Shown: positions 17,187 to 23,505 of the stretch, piece after piece
Numbering within the stretch: the first letter of the stretch is position 1
Layout: each line of letters begins with the position of its first letter
Assembly: GCF_013186535.1 (NCBI RefSeq)
Contig: NZ_JABMCZ010000002.1
Span: forward strand, 1,426,001-1,490,000
Reading direction: 5' to 3'
Origin: Nocardia terpenica
Lineage (GTDB): Bacteria; Actinomycetota; Actinomycetes; Mycobacteriales; Mycobacteriaceae
Length of the DNA: 64,000 bases
Program-made: the position numbers and the translations under genes
The notes under the pieces: model-generated
Told to the model about the DNA's origin: nothing
Databases searched by the model: none
The model's input: the letters and a program-made list of their open reading frames with translations, nothing else

Positions 17187-18740
17187 TTACCGGTAGCGTT
17201 TGCTTTCCGCGTGCCAGGCGCGGTTGCCGCCCAGCCACGCCCACAGTCCGCCAAGGAAACGGCGCAGCTCGGGAGTGCCGGTGGCGGCTAGGACGGTTGC
17301 CTCTCGTTCGAAACGGTGCACGAGTTCGTCGTGCACTTCTGCGGTCCGCTGCACGGCGTCGTGTCGCGAACAACCCTCCTCCGCGGCGAGTACCGTCGGC
17401 AGGTTGAATTCCCTTCCACCGGAAAGGTCTTCGCGTGCCATCGAGTACAGGTCGTTCACCATCTGGGAGGCCAGCGCCGCGGTGGTGACCAGCCGGCGCA
17501 CCCTCGGGTCGGCGTATTCCGCGGCGGGCAGCTCATAGCCGCCGACCGCGTCGAGCGGCGCCATACACGGCAGGAAGCTGTGCGGCTGCCGGTTGGTGAG
17601 GTACTCCCACACCGGCGGCATCCGCCCGGCCGCCCGCCATCCGGCCTCGGCCGCCAGCGCGATGAACCAGCCCGCGATCTCCGTGCGCAGCCGGGCGACC
17701 TGTGTCGGGGTGCCGTACCGCGCGAAGTGTTCGAAGGAGGTGCGGAAGGCCCGCAGGATCGGATCGGCCTGCAGCGCCTCCTCCAACTGCGGCGCGTATC
17801 GGGCCGGAAGATGCACCGGATCCATTGCCGCGGCGGCCATTTCCAGTTTCGGCCCGAGTTCGGCCCACGCCTGCGACGGTGATCCGTCCGGTGCGGTGTC
17901 CGGCGCGTCCTCCTCGCAGTAGTAATCGTCGACCGACCATTCGGTCACCGCGCATTTCGCCACCGCGAGCAGCCGGTCCGGATCGTCGCTGTCTGGATGG
18001 GCCAGCATGATCAACCGGCCGAAATCGGCATCCCGTAACTCATCCAATCTGCCTTCGTAGAGCCCGATTTCGGCGGCCCAGGCAATGAGTCCATCGTTGA
18101 CCAACTCGGCCAGTTCCGGATTGTCGCGGACCGGCGGCGGACAGTACAGCGGCGGTATGACCGAGGACCGCACCGTCGATTCGGTGGTACCCGCCGGGGT
18201 AGAGCGGGGCCGCAGCAGCGCCGATGCGGCCCCCAATCCAGTTGGCGCGGTGGGTATCCGGTGTACCGAGGCGGGGCGGATCTCGTCCACCGACTCGGCC
18301 GGATGGGGCACAGCGGGTGGATTCAGCGTTCCCGCAACGGGTTCCGCCGGGCCGAGCGGTTCGACCGACGGTGGCTCCGCGGTGACCCGGTGGAAATAGC
18401 CAGCGGCCGAACCCAATCCCGTCGGTCCGAGCGGAATCACGGCTCTGCCGGGAACTGCCGCGGGAATGTCCTCCTGCGCCGGTGCGTCGGCGGGCAGAAC
18501 CTCGGCCGGGGTGAGATCCAGCTCCGGCAATGGCAGTCGCAGCGCTGCGGCGCCGAGTCCCCGCGGACCGAGCAGGTGTCGGGGCACCGGTGAATCTCCT
18601 TGCGCTACTTCACCTTCCGCGGACTGCGCCGCCAGTAGATCCGCAGGGGCGGTTGTCGATAAATCAGCGAGCAAGGCGGCGACGGCGGTGGCCACGTCGG
18701 ACGTGGCCATCGGCGCCGCGGCGCGGGAGAGCACCGACAT
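17187..18740 (-). CDS. 2-Methylisoborneol synthase, encapsulin cargo terpene cyclase
   Basis: Class I terpene cyclase of 517 residues that converts 2-methyl-GPP to 2-methylisoborneol. The catalytic C-terminal half has the metal-binding DDYYCEE (271-277), the second metal motif NDLYSMARE (429-437) and a terminal RY pair (515-516). The first about 190 residues are disordered and Pro/Ala-rich and carry three copies of a GLG(A/S)A(A/S) motif: GPRGLGAAA (58-66), GPTGLGSAA (105-113) and APTGLGAAS (165-173). In family 2 encapsulin systems such N-terminal conserved segments load the cargo into the shell. It begins 15 bases after the restored end of the shell gene, so translation is tightly linked. 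Confidence 0.92.
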   Translation of the reverse strand: MSVLSRAAAPMATSDVATAVAALLADLSTTAPADLLAAQSAEGEVAQGDSPVPRHLLGPRGLGAAALRLPLPELDLTPAEVLPADAPAQEDIPAAVPGRAVIPLGPTGLGSAAGYFHRVTAEPPSVEPLGPAEPVAGTLNPPAVPHPAESVDEIRPASVHRIPTAPTGLGAASALLRPRSTPAGTTESTVRSSVIPPLYCPPPVRDNPELAELVNDGLIAWAAEIGLYEGRLDELRDADFGRLIMLAHPDSDDPDRLLAVAKCAVTEWSVDDYYCEEDAPDTAPDGSPSQAWAELGPKLEMAAAAMDPVHLPARYAPQLEEALQADPILRAFRTSFEHFARYGTPTQVARLRTEIAGWFIALAAEAGWRAAGRMPPVWEYLTNRQPHSFLPCMAPLDAVGGYELPAAEYADPRVRRLVTTAALASQMVNDLYSMAREDLSGGREFNLPTVLAAEEGCSRHDAVQRTAEVHDELVHRFEREATVLAATGTPELRRFLGGLWAWLGGNRAWHAESKRYR

Positions 18741-18755
18741 CGCTCATCACCCCGG

Positions 18756-18923
18756 TCAGTCGGCCTGCCGGGCAACCAGGACATTGTCGAGAATTCCGAG
18801 TGCGTCGGGCACCAGAACGGCCGCCGAGTAGTAGCAGCTCACGAGGTAGGAAATGATCGACTGGTCGTCGATGCCCTTGAACCGCACATTCAGGCTTGGT
18901 TCGTATTCGTCCGGAATTCCGGT
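18756..18923 (-). pseudogene. In-frame C-terminal remainder of the encapsulin shell gene, beyond a TAG
   Basis: After the TAG at 18926-18924 the same frame continues for 55 codons to TGA at 18756. The translation, TGIPDEYEPSLNVRFKGIDD then SIISYLVSCYYSAAVLVPDA and LGILDNVLVARQAD, reads like the expected final strands of an HK97-fold encapsulin. The stop replaces what is most simply a glutamine codon (CAG to TAG). There is no start codon with a ribosome binding site here, so this part is made only if the TAG is read through or is an error. Confidence 0.8.
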
Positions 18924-20162
18924 CTAGTGCAGGCCGATCACACCCTGGTCCTTCTCGCCGGTACGCATCGCCAGGATCGAGGTGGTCTGGGTATCGCTGA
19001 CCGGGATCTTGCTGCACGGGAAGATCGGCACACCGCGCCACGCGAAACAGCGGTGCCCGTCGACCTCGACCGGATCCGGGTACAGTCCGCGCTTGCTGCA
19101 CTCCCGGCCGAAGGCGGCGATCGCCTTGGGGTGGGCCAGGAACAGTTTCGTGCTGCGCCGCATGCTCAGCAGGTCGTCCATATCGTCCGGGGTCGGCGCG
19201 CCGGATTCGGAGTAGATGCGCTGCTTGAGATCGCAGTTGTGCAACAGACCGAAGTCCGGATTGTTGACCAGATCGTGTTCGCGGCGTTCGTAGAGCGCCT
19301 CGATGGTCAGCCGCAACTGCTGCTCCACCTGGTTCATCGGATCGTTGAACAGATCGGCGACGCGGGTATGCACCCGCAACACACTCTGCGCCAAGCTCAA
19401 CTCATACTCACGCGGCGACGCATCGAGATCGACGAACGTACCTTCCAACAACGGCTCGCCCGCATGACCCGACTGGATCTGAATGTCGGCCTCACCCTTG
19501 GTGTTCTGCGGCCGCGCCGGTTCGGCGGCGACGCGGGACAGCTGCTCCCCCAGCGCGGGCGCCTGCTCAAGCATCTGCAGCAGCGATTCCCGCCGTAACA
19601 CCAGCATGGTGGTCCTGGTCATGGTTCTGACGGTGACCGGCCAGATGGCATCGGCGTCGGTGAGCGTCGCGTCGCCGAAGAAATCACCGTCGCCCAGTAG
19701 ACCGAGCCGGGTCTGCTCACCGTATTCACCGGTACCGAGCTTGGCGAGCTTGCCGTGCACGATCAGCATGACCTGATCCATCGGGTTGCCGAACTCGGCC
19801 ACCACCACACCCGGATCGAGATCGCGTTGTTCGAACCGGTGCGCCAGCGCGGCCAGCACCTCCTCGTCGTCGAAGTCCCGCAACTGCGGAAGCTCGGTCA
19901 ACTCCAGGGGAATTACCCTGGCCTGCGAGCCGTCGACGACGAATTCCACCTCTCCGTTGCCCACCGTATGGGTCAGACGCCGGTTGACCCGGTACACACC
20001 ACCGCCGACCTGCGTCCACGGCAGCATGCGGGTCAACCATCGCGAGGTGATGCCCTGCATCTGCGGTTCGGACTTGGTGGTGTGCGCCAACTGATGCGCC
20101 GCACCGGTACTCAAACTCTTACGCTGCTGGTTGTCCGTCTGGACCGGCATCTCGATAGTCAT
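18924..20162 (-). CDS. Family 2B encapsulin shell protein, prematurely terminated
   Basis: HK97-fold shell protein of a prokaryotic nanocompartment; 412 residues as encoded, about 468 if the TAG at its end were sense. An N-terminal arm (1-60) and first shell strands precede an inserted cyclic-nucleotide-binding-like domain (about 95-205, with HRFEQRDLDPGVVVAEFG, VHGKLAKL and GLLGDGDFFGDATL), the hallmark of family 2B. The shell part resumes at about 225 and contains SVLRVHTRVADLFNDPMNQ, RREHDLVNNPDFGLL and the SMRRSTKLFLAHPKAIAAFG segment. ATG at 20162 gives MTIEMPV; 45 open codons upstream look non-coding. The truncation removes the C-terminal strands, so the shell may not assemble. Upstream gene of the 2-methylisoborneol operon. 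Confidence 0.9.
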   Translation of the reverse strand: MTIEMPVQTDNQQRKSLSTGAAHQLAHTTKSEPQMQGITSRWLTRMLPWTQVGGGVYRVNRRLTHTVGNGEVEFVVDGSQARVIPLELTELPQLRDFDDEEVLAALAHRFEQRDLDPGVVVAEFGNPMDQVMLIVHGKLAKLGTGEYGEQTRLGLLGDGDFFGDATLTDADAIWPVTVRTMTRTTMLVLRRESLLQMLEQAPALGEQLSRVAAEPARPQNTKGEADIQIQSGHAGEPLLEGTFVDLDASPREYELSLAQSVLRVHTRVADLFNDPMNQVEQQLRLTIEALYERREHDLVNNPDFGLLHNCDLKQRIYSESGAPTPDDMDDLLSMRRSTKLFLAHPKAIAAFGRECSKRGLYPDPVEVDGHRCFAWRGVPIFPCSKIPVSDTQTTSILAMRTGEKDQGVIGLH

Positions 20163-20544
20163 GCGTCGTCCCCTCACTCCAGTTGAACTTCGACAGCTGT
20201 CACAACACACCGGACTGATCGCGCACTCGACACAACAGATCAGGGGAAATAAGAACACCCGGAAGGATCGGCTCACCAATGCAAGCAAACCGACCACACA
20301 GACAACAACGTTAGAGCCGAAAAGTCCTGTGCGCAGCCAAAATTCGGAACGAAACCTGGATGGTTACGACACTCAATCGTTCCGCCAACAAACCTGTCAT
20401 GCTACGGCCACGGACAGGAGAATCGAATCACGCCACCACACCGCCGCACACCAGCCGGACGACTCCACACTCTGCGCGAACCGGGTCTGTCCAGATAACG
20501 GCTCTGTCCCAGTACCTTTCACGATGTCGTGGTGTGCGAGGTGA
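20163..20544. other. Promoter region of the encapsulin operon
   Basis: No gene is supported in this stretch. It lies between the divergent encapsulin gene and the truncated cutinase-like gene and should hold the promoter of the encapsulin, cyclase and methyltransferase unit. I could not pick out a convincing -35/-10 pair. Confidence 0.4.
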
Positions 20545-20899
20545 ATGTGGCTGCCGCCGTGGTGTTTTCGGGTTGTTGACGCAGCCGGGCCGCGCTCGTC
20601 GCACGCACTGCTCGCCACAGCAGGTGTGATCGGGGCAGGTTGGGCGCTGGCGCAATCCTGTGAGGTTCTGCAGTGCCCTCCAAGGGTGTCCACACTTGTA
20701 TGCGCTCGAGGTGCACGGGACCGGGCAATCGACACCGGATGCTGATCCGATCACCGATTTCGGTCTGCTCGCAGTCATTTTCGGGTCGCATCACCTCCGG
20801 ACGCGGGTTCATCGCCGCGCCTATATGCCTTATGAGGCCGGGTTCGGTAGCTGCTGGCCGATCCCACACGCAGCCCAGGCGGGACCGAACCGAAAGTAG
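20545..20899 (+). pseudogene. Truncated, frameshifted cutinase-like gene
   Basis: One plus frame gives a signal-peptide-like start ending LLATAGVIGAGWALAQSCEV. After a frameshift near 20680 the next reads CPHLYALEVHGTGQSTPDAD and RAYMPYEAGFG. These match the N-terminal segments CPSLYVLAVQGTGQS and YVPYEAGFGG of the intact cutinase-like protein at 5375-7342. The sequence stops before the nucleophile region, so no catalytic Ser is present. It is a dead relative of that gene at the other end of the island. Confidence 0.75.
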
Positions 20900-21053
20900 T
20901 TGTCAGAAATGGGGTGCAGCGGGGCGTGTGAAGAACTCCACATTAACTATCTGACCGGTTGTATAGATTGCCACGGTGGATGCATCCGGGCGTGCTCGTA
21001 GTGATCCCCCCGGGCCTGCCCGGGGTCCCTGCTGTATCTCGGAAGGAAATTTC

Positions 21054-21701
21054 ATGAGTTTCAGCGGCTCCGCGACCGCGTGCGCGGGTGTATTGGTTGC
21101 GACCATGGTCGCCGCTGTGTGGGCGGGCGGGTCCGCCGACGCCGACATCACCGCCGACAAGCGCCGTGATATCGGCACCGATGACGGGTGGACCCTATCG
21201 GTCACCAAAACCCAAGAGAGCCTTGACCGTTGGCCCGCACTGGACGCGACGCCGACCAGTCGCGAAGGGTTCGCCAGCCTCGAAGCGACCGCCGACATCA
21301 CCGGCAACGGCACCAAACCGGTGAACTCGGCAACGGTCACCCTCGGCTACCAGGTCGGCTGTCAGATCGACGTCAGCACCGGTCTCACGTTGGGTATGGG
21401 GCTGTCGTTCGGGCCCAACGTCTCGGTCAACATCAGCTACCCGCCCTCGGTGAGCGTCGGCGCGCAGGCCTCGGTGACCCCGAACATCCAGACCACGGTG
21501 AAACCGGGCACCATCGCCACGATCCCGTTCGGGTCCAAACCCCTTGCCGCATCGCATGCTTCGATCACCGCCGACCAGGTCGAGGTCAAAGTCGACGCGT
21601 GTCTAGGCCCGGTCACCCTCCGCAGTTTCGCCACCGCCGCCATGTCGACGGCGACGGCGGACAACTCCGTCACCGTCTACGGCGACCCCATCACCCTCTG
21701 A
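21054..21701 (+). CDS. MspA-family porin
   Basis: Outer-membrane (mycomembrane) porin-like protein of 215 residues. A signal peptide (SGSATACAGVLVATMVAAVW) is cleaved near SADA, and the mature part begins with DGWTLSVTKTQESL as in MspA. Conserved family segments are SREGFASLEATADITG, LGYQVGCQIDVSTG, VSVNISYPPSVSVG and GSKPLAASHASIT, with a final Val-Tyr-Gly strand. Two Cys (VGCQ, DACL) are typical of nocardial members. GGAAGG precedes the ATG at 21054. It probably forms an operon with the two small genes that follow. It lies inside the putative island near the integrase remnant. Confidence 0.9.
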   Translation: MSFSGSATACAGVLVATMVAAVWAGGSADADITADKRRDIGTDDGWTLSVTKTQESLDRWPALDATPTSREGFASLEATADITGNGTKPVNSATVTLGYQVGCQIDVSTGLTLGMGLSFGPNVSVNISYPPSVSVGAQASVTPNIQTTVKPGTIATIPFGSKPLAASHASITADQVEVKVDACLGPVTLRSFATAAMSTATADNSVTVYGDPITL

Positions 21702-21754
21702 ATCGTTACCGCTCTTTGCCTTTCAGGAGGGGCACACACGGAAGGGCATGTGTC

Positions 21755-22066
21755 ATGACCAGCACCAACCCCGGCGTCGACGCCACCGGCAAGCAACCAC
21801 GCCATGGAGCCGACAACACCACACCGAGAACGGCTTCGCAGGCCGATGCCGATATCGCCGCACTGGCAATTCCGGCGATCGTGCTCGGCGTGGCGATGCT
21901 GATCGCGGCGTTCGCGGGCATGGACCGGATTCCGGGGTGGGCCGACGAGATCGGTGCTGTCCTGGTCTATCTCGCGTTCTTCCTGTACATGTCCGTCGCT
22001 GGTCGGCTGACCTGGTGGGGCAGCGATACCCTGATCGCCCAGATCCGCAGGAAGCGTGGCAGGTGA
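21755..22066 (+). CDS. Small membrane protein downstream of MspA-like porin
   Basis: Hypothetical protein of 103 residues. A hydrophilic N-terminus of about 45 residues is followed by two transmembrane segments (IPAIVLGVAMLIAAFAGM and IGAVLVYLAFFLYMSVAG) and a short basic tail (IAQIRRKRGR). ATG at 21755 follows AGGAGG at 21726-21731 and GGAAGGG nearer. The stop overlaps the next ATG (TGATG), so the two are coupled. The link to the porin is by position only. Confidence 0.65.
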   Translation: MTSTNPGVDATGKQPRHGADNTTPRTASQADADIAALAIPAIVLGVAMLIAAFAGMDRIPGWADEIGAVLVYLAFFLYMSVAGRLTWWGSDTLIAQIRRKRGR

Positions 22067-22230
22067 TGCGCCGAGGCGAGCCGATCGTGCGTGCCGCCGC
22101 GGCGGTGCTCGCGCTTGCTGCGGCCGGGCTCGGATTCGGCTTCGCGGTGGTTGCGGCCGCACCAGTGTCCTCGGCACAGGGGTATATGTCCGACGACCGG
22201 ATCCAGCCGTTGTCCTCGGCAAAGCGGTAG
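22066..22230 (+). CDS. Small signal-peptide protein, probably truncated at its 3' end
   Basis: A 54-residue frame coupled by TGATG to the preceding membrane-protein gene. It encodes a clear signal peptide (IVRAAAAVLALAAAGLGFGF) ending near VSSAQG. Only about 17 residues follow, and those codons are the exact antisense of the integrase segment FAEDNGWIRSSDIY. The natural reading is that the secreted protein was once longer and was cut at about 22185 by the recombination that also removed the integrase catalytic domain. Confidence 0.5.
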   Translation: MRRGEPIVRAAAAVLALAAAGLGFGFAVVAAAPVSSAQGYMSDDRIQPLSSAKR

Positions 22231-22595
22231 ACACACCGGATGGCGCTGACGAAGTTCTCCACAGCGCCGCCCCCGCCACGGGTGACTCGCGTGGTGCGAG
22301 CGGTGGCCTGGACCGTCTGCGCGACTTCCTCCAGGTCGGTTTTCGACACGTCGTCCATCCGCTGTTCGCTCCACAGATCCAGCAGCCGGTTGAAGTGGGT
22401 GTTATATGTGCGCAGTGTTCCCGGGGACAGGATCTTCCGGACCTTGGGGATAACCTCGCCGAACGTTGGCGCAGTCGGGCCAGCACAGACGAGATCGGCC
22501 GGAGAGATTCCCATTTGCGACAGCAAAAGCCTTGCGGCGGCGACAGTTTCGGCAGACGCACCGGCCGATCGGTTGAGTGATGTCATCGTTACCAC
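22185..22595 (-). pseudogene. Truncated tyrosine recombinase (integrase) lacking the catalytic domain
   Basis: The minus frame from GTG 22595 (or ATG 22586) reads a SAM-like core-binding domain: TFGEVIPKVRKILSPGTLRT, YNTHFNRLLDLWSEQ, and a helix ending AVENFVSAIRCVYRFAEDNG. Integrases normally continue for about 200 residues with the R...HxxR...Y catalytic domain. Here similarity stops at about 22185 and the frame runs on antisense to the porin operon. It overlaps the upstream AbrB-like gene by a few bases, a usual arrangement for an integrase gene and its partner. It is the remnant of the enzyme that inserted the island into tRNA-Leu. Confidence 0.75.
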
Positions 22596-23026
22596 CGGTC
22601 CAGCAGGCGCACGCTCTCGGCGAACAACTCATCCATCGCCGCAGGTGGATGGACGACGAGGCGACTACGGGAGACTCGGCCGATCAACAGCACCCGGTCA
22701 CCGATGAACAGGTTGACGCGCCGTCGCAGTTTGTAGTGCACCCGGAAGAACTCGTCGGGTGTCACGATTGCCGCACCGTCACGGGCCGGAGCCACCAGCA
22801 GGACACCGTGTTCCGGACAGCGGATATTCAGCCGTTTGCCCGGCCGCCAGCCCAACTTGCGGAACACCTGCCGGTCGAGGATGCGCCCGGCCTCCCCGAC
22901 CGTCGACATGCCGTATACGAGATCATCGCTGGTACCGCGCACCGGTACCGGATAGGCGATCGGGCCGTGGATGAGCTCCTGCAAGGGTGCCTGCGGCGGC
23001 ACGATAGGAGTGATCACAGCGACCAC
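22589..23026 (-). CDS. AbrB/MazE-like DNA-binding domain protein next to the integrase
   Basis: Protein of about 145 residues. The middle part (AGRILDRQVFRKLGWRPGKR then RCPEHGVLLVAPARDGA) resembles a swapped-hairpin AbrB domain of transition-state regulators, and a basic C-terminal part (VHYKLRRRVNLFIGDRVLL) follows. Its end overlaps the integrase start, so the pair were probably expressed together and it may regulate integration or excision. A perfect inverted repeat (23126-23149) lies about 100 bases upstream. GTG at 23026 or GTG at 23017 could be the start. The family call is tentative. Confidence 0.55.
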   Translation of the reverse strand: MVAVITPIVPPQAPLQELIHGPIAYPVPVRGTSDDLVYGMSTVGEAGRILDRQVFRKLGWRPGKRLNIRCPEHGVLLVAPARDGAAIVTPDEFFRVHYKLRRRVNLFIGDRVLLIGRVSRSRLVVHPPAAMDELFAESVRLLDRW

Positions 23027-23125
23027 CCCTGAGAACGCAAAACGCCGACCGTCCCGGCTGGGATGATCGGCGGATTTGTCATCAAATGACGTGCGACAAC
23101 ATACATTTCGCTTGCCACCTCCGAG

Positions 23126-23149
23126 TGTTCAAGCGCACTTGAACACTAC
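23126..23149. promoter_or_regulatory. Perfect inverted repeat upstream of the integrase module
   Basis: AGTGTTCAAG (23126-23135) and CTTGAACACT (23140-23149) are exact complements with a four-base spacer. It lies between tRNA-Leu and the AbrB-like/integrase pair, where an operator of the integration module or an accessory att arm would be expected. Confidence 0.6.
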
Positions 23150-23180
23150 TTCGTCGGATGTGGCACGTATGCCGTCGTTC

Positions 23181-23207
23181 TGGTGGGCGAAGGGGGACTT
23201 GAACCCC
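23181..23207. repeat. att-like core at the tRNA-Leu 3' end (right boundary of putative island)
   Basis: This is the intact-tRNA copy of the 27-bp direct repeat also found at 4013-4039. It corresponds to the CCA end, 3' acceptor strand and half of the T arm of tRNA-Leu. Confidence 0.8.
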
Positions 23208-23266
23208 CACGTCCCGAAGGACACTGGCACCTGAAGCCAGCGCGTCTGCCATTCCGCCACTCGCCC
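23181..23266 (-). tRNA. tRNA-Leu (anticodon CAG)
   Basis: The reverse strand folds as an 86-nt class II tRNA with encoded CCA. The acceptor GGGCGAG pairs with the 3' TTCGCCC. The anticodon stem CTGGC/GCCAG encloses loop TTCAGGT with CAG at the centre. A variable arm (GTCCTTCGGGAC) and T-loop GTTCAAGTC are present. It is the likely integration target of the 19-kb region to its left and is followed on the other side by fhaA. Confidence 0.95.
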
Positions 23267-23505
23267 GAGCGACTCGAAGACCGTATCATGCGGCCGATGC
23301 AGTCACGAAATCGCCTGTTCACAGGGGTTTCCATCATCGTGTCGAGGCTCGGGAACCCGTGCGGCCTGCCAAGAGTTACAGGTGTGGACGATCGTGGATA
23401 TCATGCAAAGACCGTGTCCGTCCGACGACACGCCCATTCGGCGTGTCGCGGAATGGTGACAGTAGACCGACAATGCCGACGTACGCGCGCCGAAGGGAGG
23501 CCGAG

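Noticed and set aside
18664..19101. A 145-codon frame overlapping the encapsulin C-terminus
   Set aside because: It is a shifted frame of the shell gene; the shell frame itself explains the sequence after allowing for the TAG.
21753..22184. Continuation of the integrase frame to 21753
   Set aside because: The frame stays open but is antisense to the small membrane and secreted protein genes and lacks the catalytic R, H-x-x-R and Y motifs.
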